From an uncultured Eggerthella sp. (GTDB lineage: Bacteria; Actinomycetota; Coriobacteriia; Coriobacteriales; Eggerthellaceae), in assembly GCA_900547965.1 (NCBI GenBank), contig URJE01000009.1, forward strand, positions 1 through 31,810: a DNA stretch of 31,810 nucleotides. The letters run 5' to 3'. A program made the translations under genes and the position numbers. The notes under the pieces are model-generated. The model was not told the origin of the DNA. It worked only from the letters and a program-made list of their open reading frames with translations, and did no database searches. This document shows positions 16,535 through 23,921 of the stretch, piece after piece (position 1 is the stretch's first letter; each line of letters begins with the position of its first letter).

Positions 16535-17755
16535 CTAGCTATACATGCGGTATAGGACTTCTGCTTGGGCAAGCTCTTGCGGTGTGTTCACGTTGGCAAA
16601 GGGATCAATCGATCCGGGCTTGCGCATGAGCTCGGCGTTGAATTGAGTGCAGTCGATCGAATCGATCAAATCACGCATGCGCTTTGATCCTTGCGAAGTA
16701 ATGGTCTCCAGAATAGGTTGGCACGTGCTTTTGCGATACACCGCTGCAAAAGGTTCATAATTTCCGTTGTTGAACGGCACCACCGCGTCGCTTCCATTTG
16801 CCTGCATTGCAAGAGCCTCGCGGGTAAGGATTTGCGGCGAAAAGGCAATCATGTCGCAAGCAACAACCCCAACGGCATCGTTGGAGCTCGCCTCAATTGC
16901 AGTAAGTAGCCCAGGCAGGGCACCTCGTTCTTCCATGACATCGCTGACAAGGCGGAGCTTGGGATGTCGCTCAAGGAGATAACGCAGCTCTGGTTCTTCA
17001 TTGGTTGTGACGATGAGCTCGTCGGCAAATGAGGCAACTACTTCCAGCATGTGCTCGATTAGAGGGCGTCCCAAAAAGGGGGTCAATGCTTTTGATTGTC
17101 CCATACGTTTCGATTCGCCGCCTGCCTGAACGGCAATGGTAAGCGGCGCACGCGTGTATCGCTTTCGCAGAAACGCCGCAATAGCTTCAATGTCTTCGAA
17201 CCCGAATACCTCAACCGCGGTTTCGCGGGCAATTTGTTCAACGGCTGGCATATTGGTAACGATGGCGGCTGGTGCTGCGGGCCGGTCGGGTGTTTCCTCA
17301 TCCGACGGTGAGGGTATTGTGCCGCACAAGTGATCGATGAGTGCTTTTGCGGCTATTTGATCTTTCGGGTTTTCTGCTCGAAGCAATTCGATGGTAGGCA
17401 ATCCTACGCCACGGAACCCTTCTACGAGCACTAAATCGTAGTTCGGCATAAGCTCCAATGCCTCGGAGCAGGATATTTCTTGGGTTAGATCGCATGTGAA
17501 GGCCAGGCGTTTGCTCGAAAGGATAGCGGTCGCTTTTGACCCTGCGGCACGATGACGGTATGAGTCTTTTCCTGGAATGTCGATTTCAAAATCGGGGTGT
17601 CCGTGGTGTTTCAGGGTGCCGACCGCAAGCCCCTGGCGGGTAAGCTCGGCTATGATTTTTTCCAACAGGGTCGTTTTCCCTGAATTCTGCCTCCCCACGA
17701 AGGAAACGGCAGGGCTTGGTCGATAGGGTTTATGGGGTAGCGGTTCGTATAACAT
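16535..17755 (-). CDS. mobBA: MobB-MobA fusion: molybdopterin-guanine dinucleotide synthesis
   Basis: Attaches GMP to molybdopterin to give MGD, the cofactor form used by formate dehydrogenase. Residues 1 to about 165 are a MobB GTP-binding adapter with P-loop GRQNSGKTT (21-29) and the LKHHGHPDFEIDIPGKDSYRHRAAG segment typical of MobB, presented here only as landmark at about 48-72. From about residue 203 a MobA nucleotidyltransferase begins with VQAGGESKRMGQSKA (209-223), and later VVACDMIAFSP gives the metal-binding Asp. The two are separate genes in E. coli. The gene faces the ModE-like gene and is divergent from the MOSC gene. Confidence 0.93.
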   Translation of the reverse strand: MLYEPLPHKPYRPSPAVSFVGRQNSGKTTLLEKIIAELTRQGLAVGTLKHHGHPDFEIDIPGKDSYRHRAAGSKATAILSSKRLAFTCDLTQEISCSEALELMPNYDLVLVEGFRGVGLPTIELLRAENPKDQIAAKALIDHLCGTIPSPSDEETPDRPAAPAAIVTNMPAVEQIARETAVEVFGFEDIEAIAAFLRKRYTRAPLTIAVQAGGESKRMGQSKALTPFLGRPLIEHMLEVVASFADELIVTTNEEPELRYLLERHPKLRLVSDVMEERGALPGLLTAIEASSNDAVGVVACDMIAFSPQILTREALAMQANGSDAVVPFNNGNYEPFAAVYRKSTCQPILETITSQGSKRMRDLIDSIDCTQFNAELMRKPGSIDPFANVNTPQELAQAEVLYRMYS

Positions 17756-17873
17756 GCCGATCCTTGCGTTCGTTTAAAGCCGTTTAGCATGGCAAGTGTA
17801 GGGCATCATGTGGGTTTTCGGCATCCACAATATATGAATGGCTTGGGTAGGGGCGTGTAGGTAAGTTCTTTTC

Positions 17874-17945
17874 GCCGTGAATAAGCATCCGTTAGCCCTG
17901 CTGATTCTGCCGAAGGAAGGTTGGGCGGCATGCTTATTGCACGGC
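17874..17945 (+). ncRNA. Unclassified structured RNA element upstream of the MOSC gene
   Basis: GCCGTG (17874-17879) pairs with CACGGC (17940-17945). After one bulged base, AATAAGCAT (17880-17888) pairs with ATGCTTATT (17930-17938), so 15 base pairs enclose the element. Inside, GCCC (17895-17898) pairs with GGGC (17923-17926), and a small TTCT/AGGA hairpin is possible. No U-tract follows, so it is not a simple terminator. It lies 46 bases before the MOSC start codon, where a leader riboswitch would sit. It does not clearly show the consensus of the molybdenum cofactor riboswitch as I remember it. Confidence 0.5.
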
Positions 17946-17991
17946 TCTCACTACTATTGGAGCGTTAGTTTTGGCGTTCGAGGAGGCATTA

Positions 17992-18510
17992 ATGGCTTGC
18001 ATCACATCCATCAACCTTTCTGTTCGCAAAGGCGTTCGGAAAACGCCTGTTGGTGATGCTCCTCAAGTTGTCCTTGTCGATGATGGGCTGGAAAACGATG
18101 CTCATGCAGGAAAGTGGCACCGTCAGGTTTCGTTTTTGGCAGAAGCATCCATTGCGAAAGCTCGTGATATGGGCTTAGAGGTTGGTCCTGGCGATTTTGC
18201 CGAAAACTTTACAACCGAGGGAATCGATCTGCTTGATTTGCCTTTGGGTACGCAACTCCGCTTGGGGAAAAATGTACTGGTGGAAATCAGCCAGATCGGT
18301 AAAGTGTGCCATACCCGTTGCGCCATTTACCATTTGGCGGGCGACTGCATCTTTCCCCGCGAGGGCATTTTCGGTGTGGTGCTGCATGGTGGCGTTGTTT
18401 CGGCGGGCGACGCCATCGAAGTGGTAAAGCGTGGTGACGGCACGTGCGCACATACTCCACCTGAGGCATTGGCCGAAGTGGAAGCAGCACGAAAGGCAGG
18501 CACCCTGTGA
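17992..18510 (+). CDS. MOSC-domain protein
   Basis: MOSC domains occur in molybdenum cofactor sulfurases and related proteins and are thought to carry sulfur or bind the cofactor. The 172-residue protein shows the early GLENDAHAGKWHRQVSFL stretch and the domain core around GKVCHTRCAIYHLAGDC. C106, C110 and C119 are candidate sulfur carriers. AGGAGG at 17981-17986 supports ATG 17992; a start at 17971 has no such site. Its stop overlaps the start of a cysteine desulfurase gene by 4 bases, a strong sign that the two proteins act together. Small stand-alone MOSC proteins are often encoded among moa/mog genes. Confidence 0.9.
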   Translation: MACITSINLSVRKGVRKTPVGDAPQVVLVDDGLENDAHAGKWHRQVSFLAEASIAKARDMGLEVGPGDFAENFTTEGIDLLDLPLGTQLRLGKNVLVEISQIGKVCHTRCAIYHLAGDCIFPREGIFGVVLHGGVVSAGDAIEVVKRGDGTCAHTPPEALAEVEAARKAGTL

Positions 18511-19718
18511 GCGGTGAAATGCAAGGCTTTTCTATAAACGAGGGGAAGCAAAGCTCCCATCGCGAAACTTATTTAGACAACGCAGCCACAACCAAACCGC
18601 GCCCTGAAGTGGTGCAGGTTATGATGCGGGAACTTCAGAACTACGGCAACGCGTCTTCTATTCATGCGCTGGGCAAGAAGGCAAAGCGCATGCTGGAAGA
18701 CAGTCGCGCTGTTGTTGCAGCGGCTTTGGGCGCTGAGCCCGACGAGGTTTTTTTCACATCGGGCGGAACCGAATCGAACAACCTTGCCATTCGCGGTTCG
18801 GTTATGGCCCGCGGAATCGGCGTAGGCCGAATCATAACTTCTGCTTTGGAGCATCCTTCGGTAACGCGATCGGTGCGCGGTCTTAAGCGAGAGGGCGATT
18901 GCTGCGTTTCTTACATCGAAGCCGTTCATGGCAATTTTGACCTAGAAGCATGCGCGCGTTTTCTGCAGGAACCAACAACATTGGTAACGGTAATGGCGGT
19001 GCAGAACGAGCTTGGTTATCGGCTTCCTATCCCTGAAATCGTTAAGCTGCGCAATGAATATGCTCCTAATGCATTGGTGCACACCGATGCCGTTCAGGCT
19101 TTTGGCAAGATCGATGTCCCCGTACATGAGTGGGGTGTTGATTTGGCTTCCCTTTCCTCTCATAAGATCGGGGGTCCGAAGGGTATCGGTGCATTGTTCG
19201 TGAAGCGCGGGACGAATATGTTCACCACGGCTTTTGGGGGTGGGCAAGAACGCGGCCTTCGTTCAGGAACCGAACCTGTCTACCTCGCCGCCGGTTTTGC
19301 CGAAGCGGTACGCTGCGCATTTTCCGACAGGCAGGCTGAAGAAATGCGCGTCCGCGAATTGTGGAACCGTTTGCGCTCTCGTGTCAACGCAGAGATTCCA
19401 GATGCTGTGATCAATTCCCGGGAAGGTGGATCGCCTTACCTGTTCAATTTCAGCATTCCTGGTATGAAAAACCAGGCGGCTTTGCGCTATTTGAGTGACC
19501 ACGGCGTCTATGTCTCCAAAGCTTCTGCATGCGAGTCGAATATCAATACCGTTCCAGTTGGCACATGGCGTCATAAGCATCCGCTTTCGCTCCAGGCGGC
19601 TGGCATTCCCCTCGCAATGGGCAAGCGCACGCTGCGTGTCAGCTTCGGTTACGATTCATGCGAAGATGACGTCGATCGTTTTGTGGATGCCTTAAAAGCG
19701 TATTTGGCTAGCTACTAA
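18507..19718 (+). CDS. NifS-like cysteine desulfurase / selenocysteine lyase
   Basis: PLP-dependent enzyme that takes sulfur (or selenium) from cysteine (or selenocysteine). Motifs in order: YLDNAATTKP (22-31), H115 stacking on PLP, D194 in HTDAVQ, PLP-Lys220 in SLSSHKIGGPKG, and the active-site Cys342 in KASACESN. The 403-residue length is normal. The start is GTG in the GTGA overlap with the MOSC gene. Context suggests sulfuration of the molybdenum cofactor, since formate dehydrogenase needs a sulfido ligand supplied by a desulfurase, or selenium delivery to SelD. Sequence alone does not separate these options. Confidence 0.9.
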   Translation: MSGEMQGFSINEGKQSSHRETYLDNAATTKPRPEVVQVMMRELQNYGNASSIHALGKKAKRMLEDSRAVVAAALGAEPDEVFFTSGGTESNNLAIRGSVMARGIGVGRIITSALEHPSVTRSVRGLKREGDCCVSYIEAVHGNFDLEACARFLQEPTTLVTVMAVQNELGYRLPIPEIVKLRNEYAPNALVHTDAVQAFGKIDVPVHEWGVDLASLSSHKIGGPKGIGALFVKRGTNMFTTAFGGGQERGLRSGTEPVYLAAGFAEAVRCAFSDRQAEEMRVRELWNRLRSRVNAEIPDAVINSREGGSPYLFNFSIPGMKNQAALRYLSDHGVYVSKASACESNINTVPVGTWRHKHPLSLQAAGIPLAMGKRTLRVSFGYDSCEDDVDRFVDALKAYLASY

Positions 19719-19819
19719 GGGATTGCCTATTCGCTCGGGTTGAGGGCGTTCAATGTTAGCTGTTTCTTACGCTTTGTGTTGTTAGCCTGCGGTAACCGAA
19801 TTCGGTGCTAAGGTGTGGT

Positions 19820-19856
19820 GAATCGCTCACATAGGTGGGCGATTCTTTTCGCTTTT
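19820..19856 (+). terminator. Terminator after the desulfurase gene
   Basis: An 11-bp stem (19820-19830 with 19835-19845, GAATCGCTCAC / GTGGGCGATTC, one G-U pair), loop ATAG, then TTTTCGCTTTT. Just upstream, 19795-19806 is the 12-base palindrome ACCGAATTCGGT, extended by TTAGC/GCTAA arms. Confidence 0.85.
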
Positions 19857-19904
19857 AAGCGTCTAACCTTGAGTGGCGTTATTTGATGGAAGAAGTTGAG
19901 CGTT

Positions 19905-20816
19905 ATGAACAATGGGTCTTATCAGACACCGAGAATGGCGGAAGTGCGTCGTGTTCTGTGGATCGTTCTACTGCTTAATCTGCTGGTTGCGCTTGCGAAG
20001 TTCTTCTATGGATTGGCCACCAATTCTCACTCTATGCAGGCCGACGGTATCCACTCGGTGTTCGATTCCATGGGTAATGTGGTTGGCTTGGTTGGGATCA
20101 CGCTTGCTCTCCGCCCTGCAGATGAGGGCCACCCTTACGGACATTTCAAGTTCGAAACGTATGCGAGCATGGTTATCGGTGTGCTGCTTATAGTTGCCGC
20201 GTTTGAAGTTGGATCAAGCGCTATCAGTGCGTTGATTTCGGGTGACCACAATGCTTCCGTTACGGTGGTTTCCTATGTCGTCATGGTGGGCACGCTGTGC
20301 ATCAACATTGGGGTTACAACCTATGAGCGAAAGGCCGGTAAGCGTTTGAACAGCGACATCTTGCTGGCGGATGCAAGCCATACGCTTTCCGATGCCATGG
20401 TTTCCGTTGGCGTCATTATCGGTCTTGCGCTGATCCAGCTCGGCTTCGCCATTGCTGACTCCGTTATGGCCTTAGTTGTCATGGTCGCCATTTTGTATAC
20501 CGCATTCGACGTGTTCCGCTCGGCTTTTCAGACTCTTTCCGATAAGGCGCGCATCCCCGAAGAAGAAGTTCGCAAGGTCGTGGAAGATATCGCAGGCGTT
20601 CGGAATGCGCATCGCATTCGTACGCGTGGCACACAGGGCGATGTTTATGCCGATTTGCATGTGCTGGTTGATCCGAACATGACCGTTGCTGCTTCGCATG
20701 AGCTTGCCGATCGTATTGAATCCGAGATCGTCCATAAGTTCCCGCAGGTAAAGGACATCCTTGTCCACATCGAGCCCGATGACGCCTATCATCGAGCGGA
20801 GAGTCATGCGGAATAA
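19905..20816 (+). CDS. Cation diffusion facilitator (CDF) family metal exporter
   Basis: Membrane antiporter that exports divalent metals such as Zn, Fe or Mn. The 303-residue protein has about six spans. The paired HxxxD metal-site motifs are H50-D54 (SMQADGIHSVFD) in TM2 and H158-D162 (ADASHTLSD) in TM5; D47 and D155 are nearby. The HPYGHFKFE signature follows TM2, and a C-terminal cytosolic dimer domain (about 215-303) is present. ATG 19905 was chosen over an upstream TTG at 19896 that lies too close to the purine-rich site. The metal cannot be told from sequence. It stands alone between terminators. Confidence 0.92.
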   Translation: MNNGSYQTPRMAEVRRVLWIVLLLNLLVALAKFFYGLATNSHSMQADGIHSVFDSMGNVVGLVGITLALRPADEGHPYGHFKFETYASMVIGVLLIVAAFEVGSSAISALISGDHNASVTVVSYVVMVGTLCINIGVTTYERKAGKRLNSDILLADASHTLSDAMVSVGVIIGLALIQLGFAIADSVMALVVMVAILYTAFDVFRSAFQTLSDKARIPEEEVRKVVEDIAGVRNAHRIRTRGTQGDVYADLHVLVDPNMTVAASHELADRIESEIVHKFPQVKDILVHIEPDDAYHRAESHAE

Positions 20817-20851
20817 CAGTTCCATTTATGAAAAAAAACGAATCTAGATAG

Positions 20852-20879
20852 TTGACGCAAAGTGCTGTTCTGGTAATAT
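20852..20879 (+). promoter_or_regulatory. Promoter of tRNA-Val
   Basis: TTGACG (20852-20857) and TAATAT (20874-20879) are separated by 16 bases, close to the sigma-70 consensus, and the tRNA begins 31 bases after the -10 box. Confidence 0.75.
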
Positions 20880-20909
20880 ACAAGCTCGCTGAAGCAGTTC
20901 GGCATTTTC

Positions 20910-20984
20910 GGGCGATTAGCTCAGGGGGAGAGCGCCACCTTGACACGGTGGAGGTCACTGGTTCGATCCCAGTATCGCCCACCA
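20910..20984 (+). tRNA. tRNA-Val (anticodon GAC)
   Basis: A full cloverleaf: acceptor GGGCGAT/ATCGCCC, D arm GCTC/GAGC, anticodon stem CCACC/GGTGG around TTGACAC, T arm ACTGG-TTCGATC-CCAGT, discriminator A and encoded CCA. The anticodon is GAC. Confidence 0.97.
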
Positions 20985-20992
20985 CTCGCACA

Positions 20993-21030
20993 CAGGCCAG
21001 AGGCTTAAAGCCCTGGCCTGTTTTCGTTTG
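20993..21030 (+). terminator. Terminator after tRNA-Val
   Basis: CAGGCCAG (20993-21000) pairs with CTGGCCTG (21013-21020); an inner GGC/GCC pair continues the stem past one bulged A. TTTTCGTTT follows. Confidence 0.9.
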
Positions 21031-21059
21031 CACAGCTTTTACTGGGGAAGGGAAGAAGC

Positions 21060-22007
21060 ATGCACACCAACATATCGCTCCAACAGCTTCGTTACATTAT
21101 CGAAGTCGCTGAATGCGGCTCCATCAACGCAGCTAGCCAGCAGCTGTATGTTTCCCAGCCCACGCTTTCAACCACTATTAAAGACACTGAGCAGGAACTG
21201 GGAATTTCCATCTTCAACCGCACGAACCGTGGCATTACCCTCACGAACGAGGGTACTGAGTTCATCGGTTACGCTCGGCAGATCCTGCAGCAGTTTGATT
21301 TGTTCGAGGCACGTTATTCCAATTCGAATAGTGCCGCCAAGGGCAGGCTTTGTGTTTCTTCCCAGCATTACGCCTTCTGTGTTCATGCGTTTGTCGATTT
21401 GGCCGAGGAGTGCGACGAAGAGGAGTACAACTTTTCCTTGCGTGAGACGCGTACAGCGGAAGTGATCGACGACGTTAAAGAATTCCGCAGCGAGATCGGT
21501 GTTTTGTACCTGAGTGAGTTCAATCGTAAGGTACTGACCAAGGCTTTTTCCGACGCAGGGTTGACGTTTACGCCGCTGTTTGAGGCGCACCCGCATGTGT
21601 TCGTCGGCTCGAACCATCCTCTTGCTGGTCGAGCAAGCCTGAAGCCCGAAGATTTGGAAGAGTATCCCCGCTATTCGTTCGAGCAGGGTAGTAACAATTC
21701 TTTCTTCTTTGCCGAAGAGCCGTTGAGTCATCTGCCTCACAGCCAGAACATTACCTATTACGACCGCGGTACCTTGACCATTCTCCTTAATCGCCACAAC
21801 GGCTACACCATTTCAACGGGCGTTCTCTCCGGTGAAATGGGGCAGAGCATCTGCTCCATCCCTCTTGAGGTCGATGAAACCATGACTGTTGGTTATCTGT
21901 ACCATGCCGAACGTCCGTTTTCTCCTTTGGCGCAGCGCTACATTGATAAACTCCGTGCCTACATTGAAGACAACCCCACGGTAACCACGTACTATCCAGT
22001 TGATTGA
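21060..22007 (+). CDS. LysR-family transcriptional regulator
   Basis: DNA-binding regulator with an unknown small-molecule effector. The winged helix-turn-helix is at about residues 6-65 (LQQLRYIIEVAECGSINAAS, then LYVSQPTLSTTIKDTEQELG), followed by the usual linker helix and a two-lobed effector domain to residue 315. GGGAAG at 21050-21055 precedes ATG 21060. The gene directly follows the tRNA-Val terminator; downstream is a formate dehydrogenase relic and then a MATE transporter, either of which could once have been a target. Confidence 0.92.
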   Translation: MHTNISLQQLRYIIEVAECGSINAASQQLYVSQPTLSTTIKDTEQELGISIFNRTNRGITLTNEGTEFIGYARQILQQFDLFEARYSNSNSAAKGRLCVSSQHYAFCVHAFVDLAEECDEEEYNFSLRETRTAEVIDDVKEFRSEIGVLYLSEFNRKVLTKAFSDAGLTFTPLFEAHPHVFVGSNHPLAGRASLKPEDLEEYPRYSFEQGSNNSFFFAEEPLSHLPHSQNITYYDRGTLTILLNRHNGYTISTGVLSGEMGQSICSIPLEVDETMTVGYLYHAERPFSPLAQRYIDKLRAYIEDNPTVTTYYPVD

Positions 22008-22089
22008 TAGGCTTCTCTCTTTTTGCGCGGTTAATGGTCTGGGCTTTCTGTTGGACGGCCGGTAAGGTTTACGGTTGTATAATTACTCC

Positions 22090-22325
22090 TTTCGCCGATA
22101 TGAAGCCCTTGATCTTGTTACAGCTAAGATGGGTGCACTGTGCGATGAGTTTGGCGGTAAGGCTGCTGCGTTTGTGTGCTCGCTCCGCCAATGAAGACAT
22201 CTACATGCTTCAGAAAATGGCACGTACGGCGTTCAAGACGAACAACATCGATAACTGAGCTCGCGTTTGTCATAGCTCTTCGCCCCGTCGGCTTACGAGC
22301 TGCATCTCTGAATTTGGATTGAGAA
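22090..22325 (+). pseudogene. Relic of a second, Cys-type formate dehydrogenase (molybdopterin oxidoreductase) gene
   Basis: Conceptual translation across frames recovers a collinear family segment. Frame 1 (22096-22191) gives RYEALDLVTAKMGALCDEF then GGKAAAFVCSLRQ. Frame 2 (22187-22255) gives ANEDIYMLQKMARTAF, then KTNNIDN. A TGA (22256-22258) stands where the family has Cys. Then ARVCHSSS follows, and after another shift VGLRAAS (22287-22307). This matches the region around the metal-ligand site of NAD- or ferredoxin-type FdhA/FdhF proteins (pattern TNEENYLxQKxxR, NNIDxCARVCH). The ligand would be Cys here, not Sec. There are two frameshifts and one stop, and both flanks are missing. The first shift fits loss of two bases from an ancestral CGCGCC. 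Confidence 0.72.
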
Positions 22326-22384
22326 ACGAAAGTCCAAGTTCGGGAGGTGCAGTTCGGTTCGGAGTCGGCGGGGCTTTTCGTTTG
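22282..22384 (+). terminator. Very long hairpin with U-tail (terminator or structured RNA)
   Basis: A 12-bp stem (22282-22293 with 22363-22374, three G-U pairs) continues after an internal loop into a second helix (22298-22320 with 22331-22354, one bulge, several G-U pairs), capped by loop GAGAAACGAA. TTTTCGTTTG follows. The whole hairpin is about 93 bases. The 5' arm overlaps the end of the formate dehydrogenase relic. From 22385 to 22529 I see nothing except the MATE ribosome site. Confidence 0.7.
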
Positions 22385-22529
22385 ATGAGCGCCCGCCGAA
22401 TTGAAAGGGCGGCGGTTGATACTTCTTCTGTTGTCGGCAGGTATGTGGAAATAAATAACGTAGTGTTGCTTATTTGGGTGAGGAGGGGGACAATCGGCAA
22501 GGGAACATGACATTTGAAGGGGATGTAGC

Positions 22530-23894
22530 GTGATCACTGCGTCGGAAAGCAAGAAAGCTAACAGCATCGATATGCTTCATGGCCCCTTGGCTAAGAAAAT
22601 CGTTCTGTTTTCCATTCCCCTTGCTATTACCAGCATTTTGCAGCAGTTGCTGAACTCTACCGATGCGGTATTTGCCGGTCAGTGGCTGGGCAGTGATGCG
22701 TTGGCTGCCGTTGGCGGCGTTGCTCCAATTATCAGTTTATTTGTCGCGGTGTTCGTTGGGCTGTCGGTCGGCGTAAACGTGGTAATCGCGGTCCATATCG
22801 GGCACGACGACATCGACAAAATCAGGGGTGCGGTACAGACCTCAGCTGCTGCCGCTGTGGTTTGTTCGCTTGTTTTGGCTGTTGCCGGTGTTCTTTCGAC
22901 TGATTCCATTCTTGCTGCAGTGAATATGCCTGCTGAGGCGTGGGCTGAGGGAGCACAGTACCTGCATGTTTACTTCATTGGAATTGTTTTCTTGGTTATA
23001 TATAACTTTGGTTCTGCCGTGCTTCGAGCCAAAGGTGATACGCGTCGCCCCCTATATGCTTTGGCGATTGCCGCGGTGCTTAACATTGCGTTCGATTACG
23101 CTGCGGTAGAGTTTCTTGGCTTGGGCGTATTTGGCATTGCGGTAGGTACGGTTATCGCCGATGCCGTGTGTGCAGCTGTTATTGTTTACTTCCTTCTCAC
23201 TGAAGAGGAATCCTACCGCCTGGAACTTAAGGATTTTAGGGTTGTGGGGATCGACCTCAAAACTCTTATGCACATAGGTCTTCCTGCCGCCTTGCAGGGT
23301 GCGGTATTCGCCCTTTCCAACATTATTATCCAGGGTGAGATCAACAACTTTGGAGCCGATGCAACTGCAGGTTCGTCTGCCGCTATGAATTTCGAGTTCT
23401 ACACCTATTTCTTTGTGAACGCTTTTTCCCAGGCTGCGGTTACCTTTATTGGCCAGAATTATGCGGCAGGTCAGTATGAACGTTGCGACAAGGTCATGAA
23501 ATTCTGCATGGTGGCGTCGTTTGTTTCTACGCTGGCATTAAGCCTGCTTTTCACTTTGGGCGGCGATCTGTTCCTGGGTATCTTCACCGCTGAAGCGGGA
23601 GCACTTTCGTTTGCCTATATTCGTTTGTGGCATGTGGAGCTGTTTGAGTTCATGCCGTGTTCGTATGAGGTTACGGCGAGCGGTATGCGTGGTATGGGTT
23701 GGTCGGTGCTGCCCACCATTGTGGTTATCGTAGGTTCGTGCCTTTTGCGCATCGTGTACGTTTTCACGTTGTTCCCGTTAATTCGCTCGTTTGAGAATCT
23801 GATGCTTATTTACCCCGTAACGTGGATTGTGACAGGAGCAACCATGATCGCGCTTTACTTCTATGCGAGGAAAAAATCCTACGGTAAGCAATAA
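22530..23894 (+). CDS. MATE family multidrug/toxin efflux transporter
   Basis: Twelve-span antiporter of the multidrug and toxic compound extrusion family; substrates unknown. The N-terminal GPLAKKIVLFSIPLAITSIL and LNSTDAVFAGQWLGSDALAAVG segments are typical of the family. The second repeat begins near residue 245 (LKTLMHIGLPAALQGAVFAL). Length 454 is normal. The start is GTG at 22530 with GAAGGGG at 22516-22522. It is preceded by the long hairpin and converges on the DMT transporter gene 27 bases beyond its stop. Confidence 0.93.
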   Translation: MITASESKKANSIDMLHGPLAKKIVLFSIPLAITSILQQLLNSTDAVFAGQWLGSDALAAVGGVAPIISLFVAVFVGLSVGVNVVIAVHIGHDDIDKIRGAVQTSAAAAVVCSLVLAVAGVLSTDSILAAVNMPAEAWAEGAQYLHVYFIGIVFLVIYNFGSAVLRAKGDTRRPLYALAIAAVLNIAFDYAAVEFLGLGVFGIAVGTVIADAVCAAVIVYFLLTEEESYRLELKDFRVVGIDLKTLMHIGLPAALQGAVFALSNIIIQGEINNFGADATAGSSAAMNFEFYTYFFVNAFSQAAVTFIGQNYAAGQYERCDKVMKFCMVASFVSTLALSLLFTLGGDLFLGIFTAEAGALSFAYIRLWHVELFEFMPCSYEVTASGMRGMGWSVLPTIVVIVGSCLLRIVYVFTLFPLIRSFENLMLIYPVTWIVTGATMIALYFYARKKSYGKQ

Positions 23895-23921
23895 CGGTCG
23901 TGCTTGCCACCTATGCACTCT

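Noticed and set aside
17874..17945. Calling this element a Moco riboswitch outright
   Set aside because: Location fits, but I could not line up the conserved Moco aptamer nucleotides by eye; left unclassified.
20479..21033. A 184-codon minus-strand frame across the CDF gene end and tRNA-Val
   Set aside because: It runs antisense through a tRNA gene and a conserved coding end.
22004..22258. A small intact gene of 84 codons after the LysR gene
   Set aside because: Only its last third has protein-like sequence, and that belongs to a formate dehydrogenase relic continuing in other frames.
22282..22384. Long hairpin as SRP RNA, 6S RNA or tRNA-Sec
   Set aside because: It lacks the SRP GGAAG/AGCA loop sequences, the 6S central bubble, and any tRNA T-arm or CCA end.
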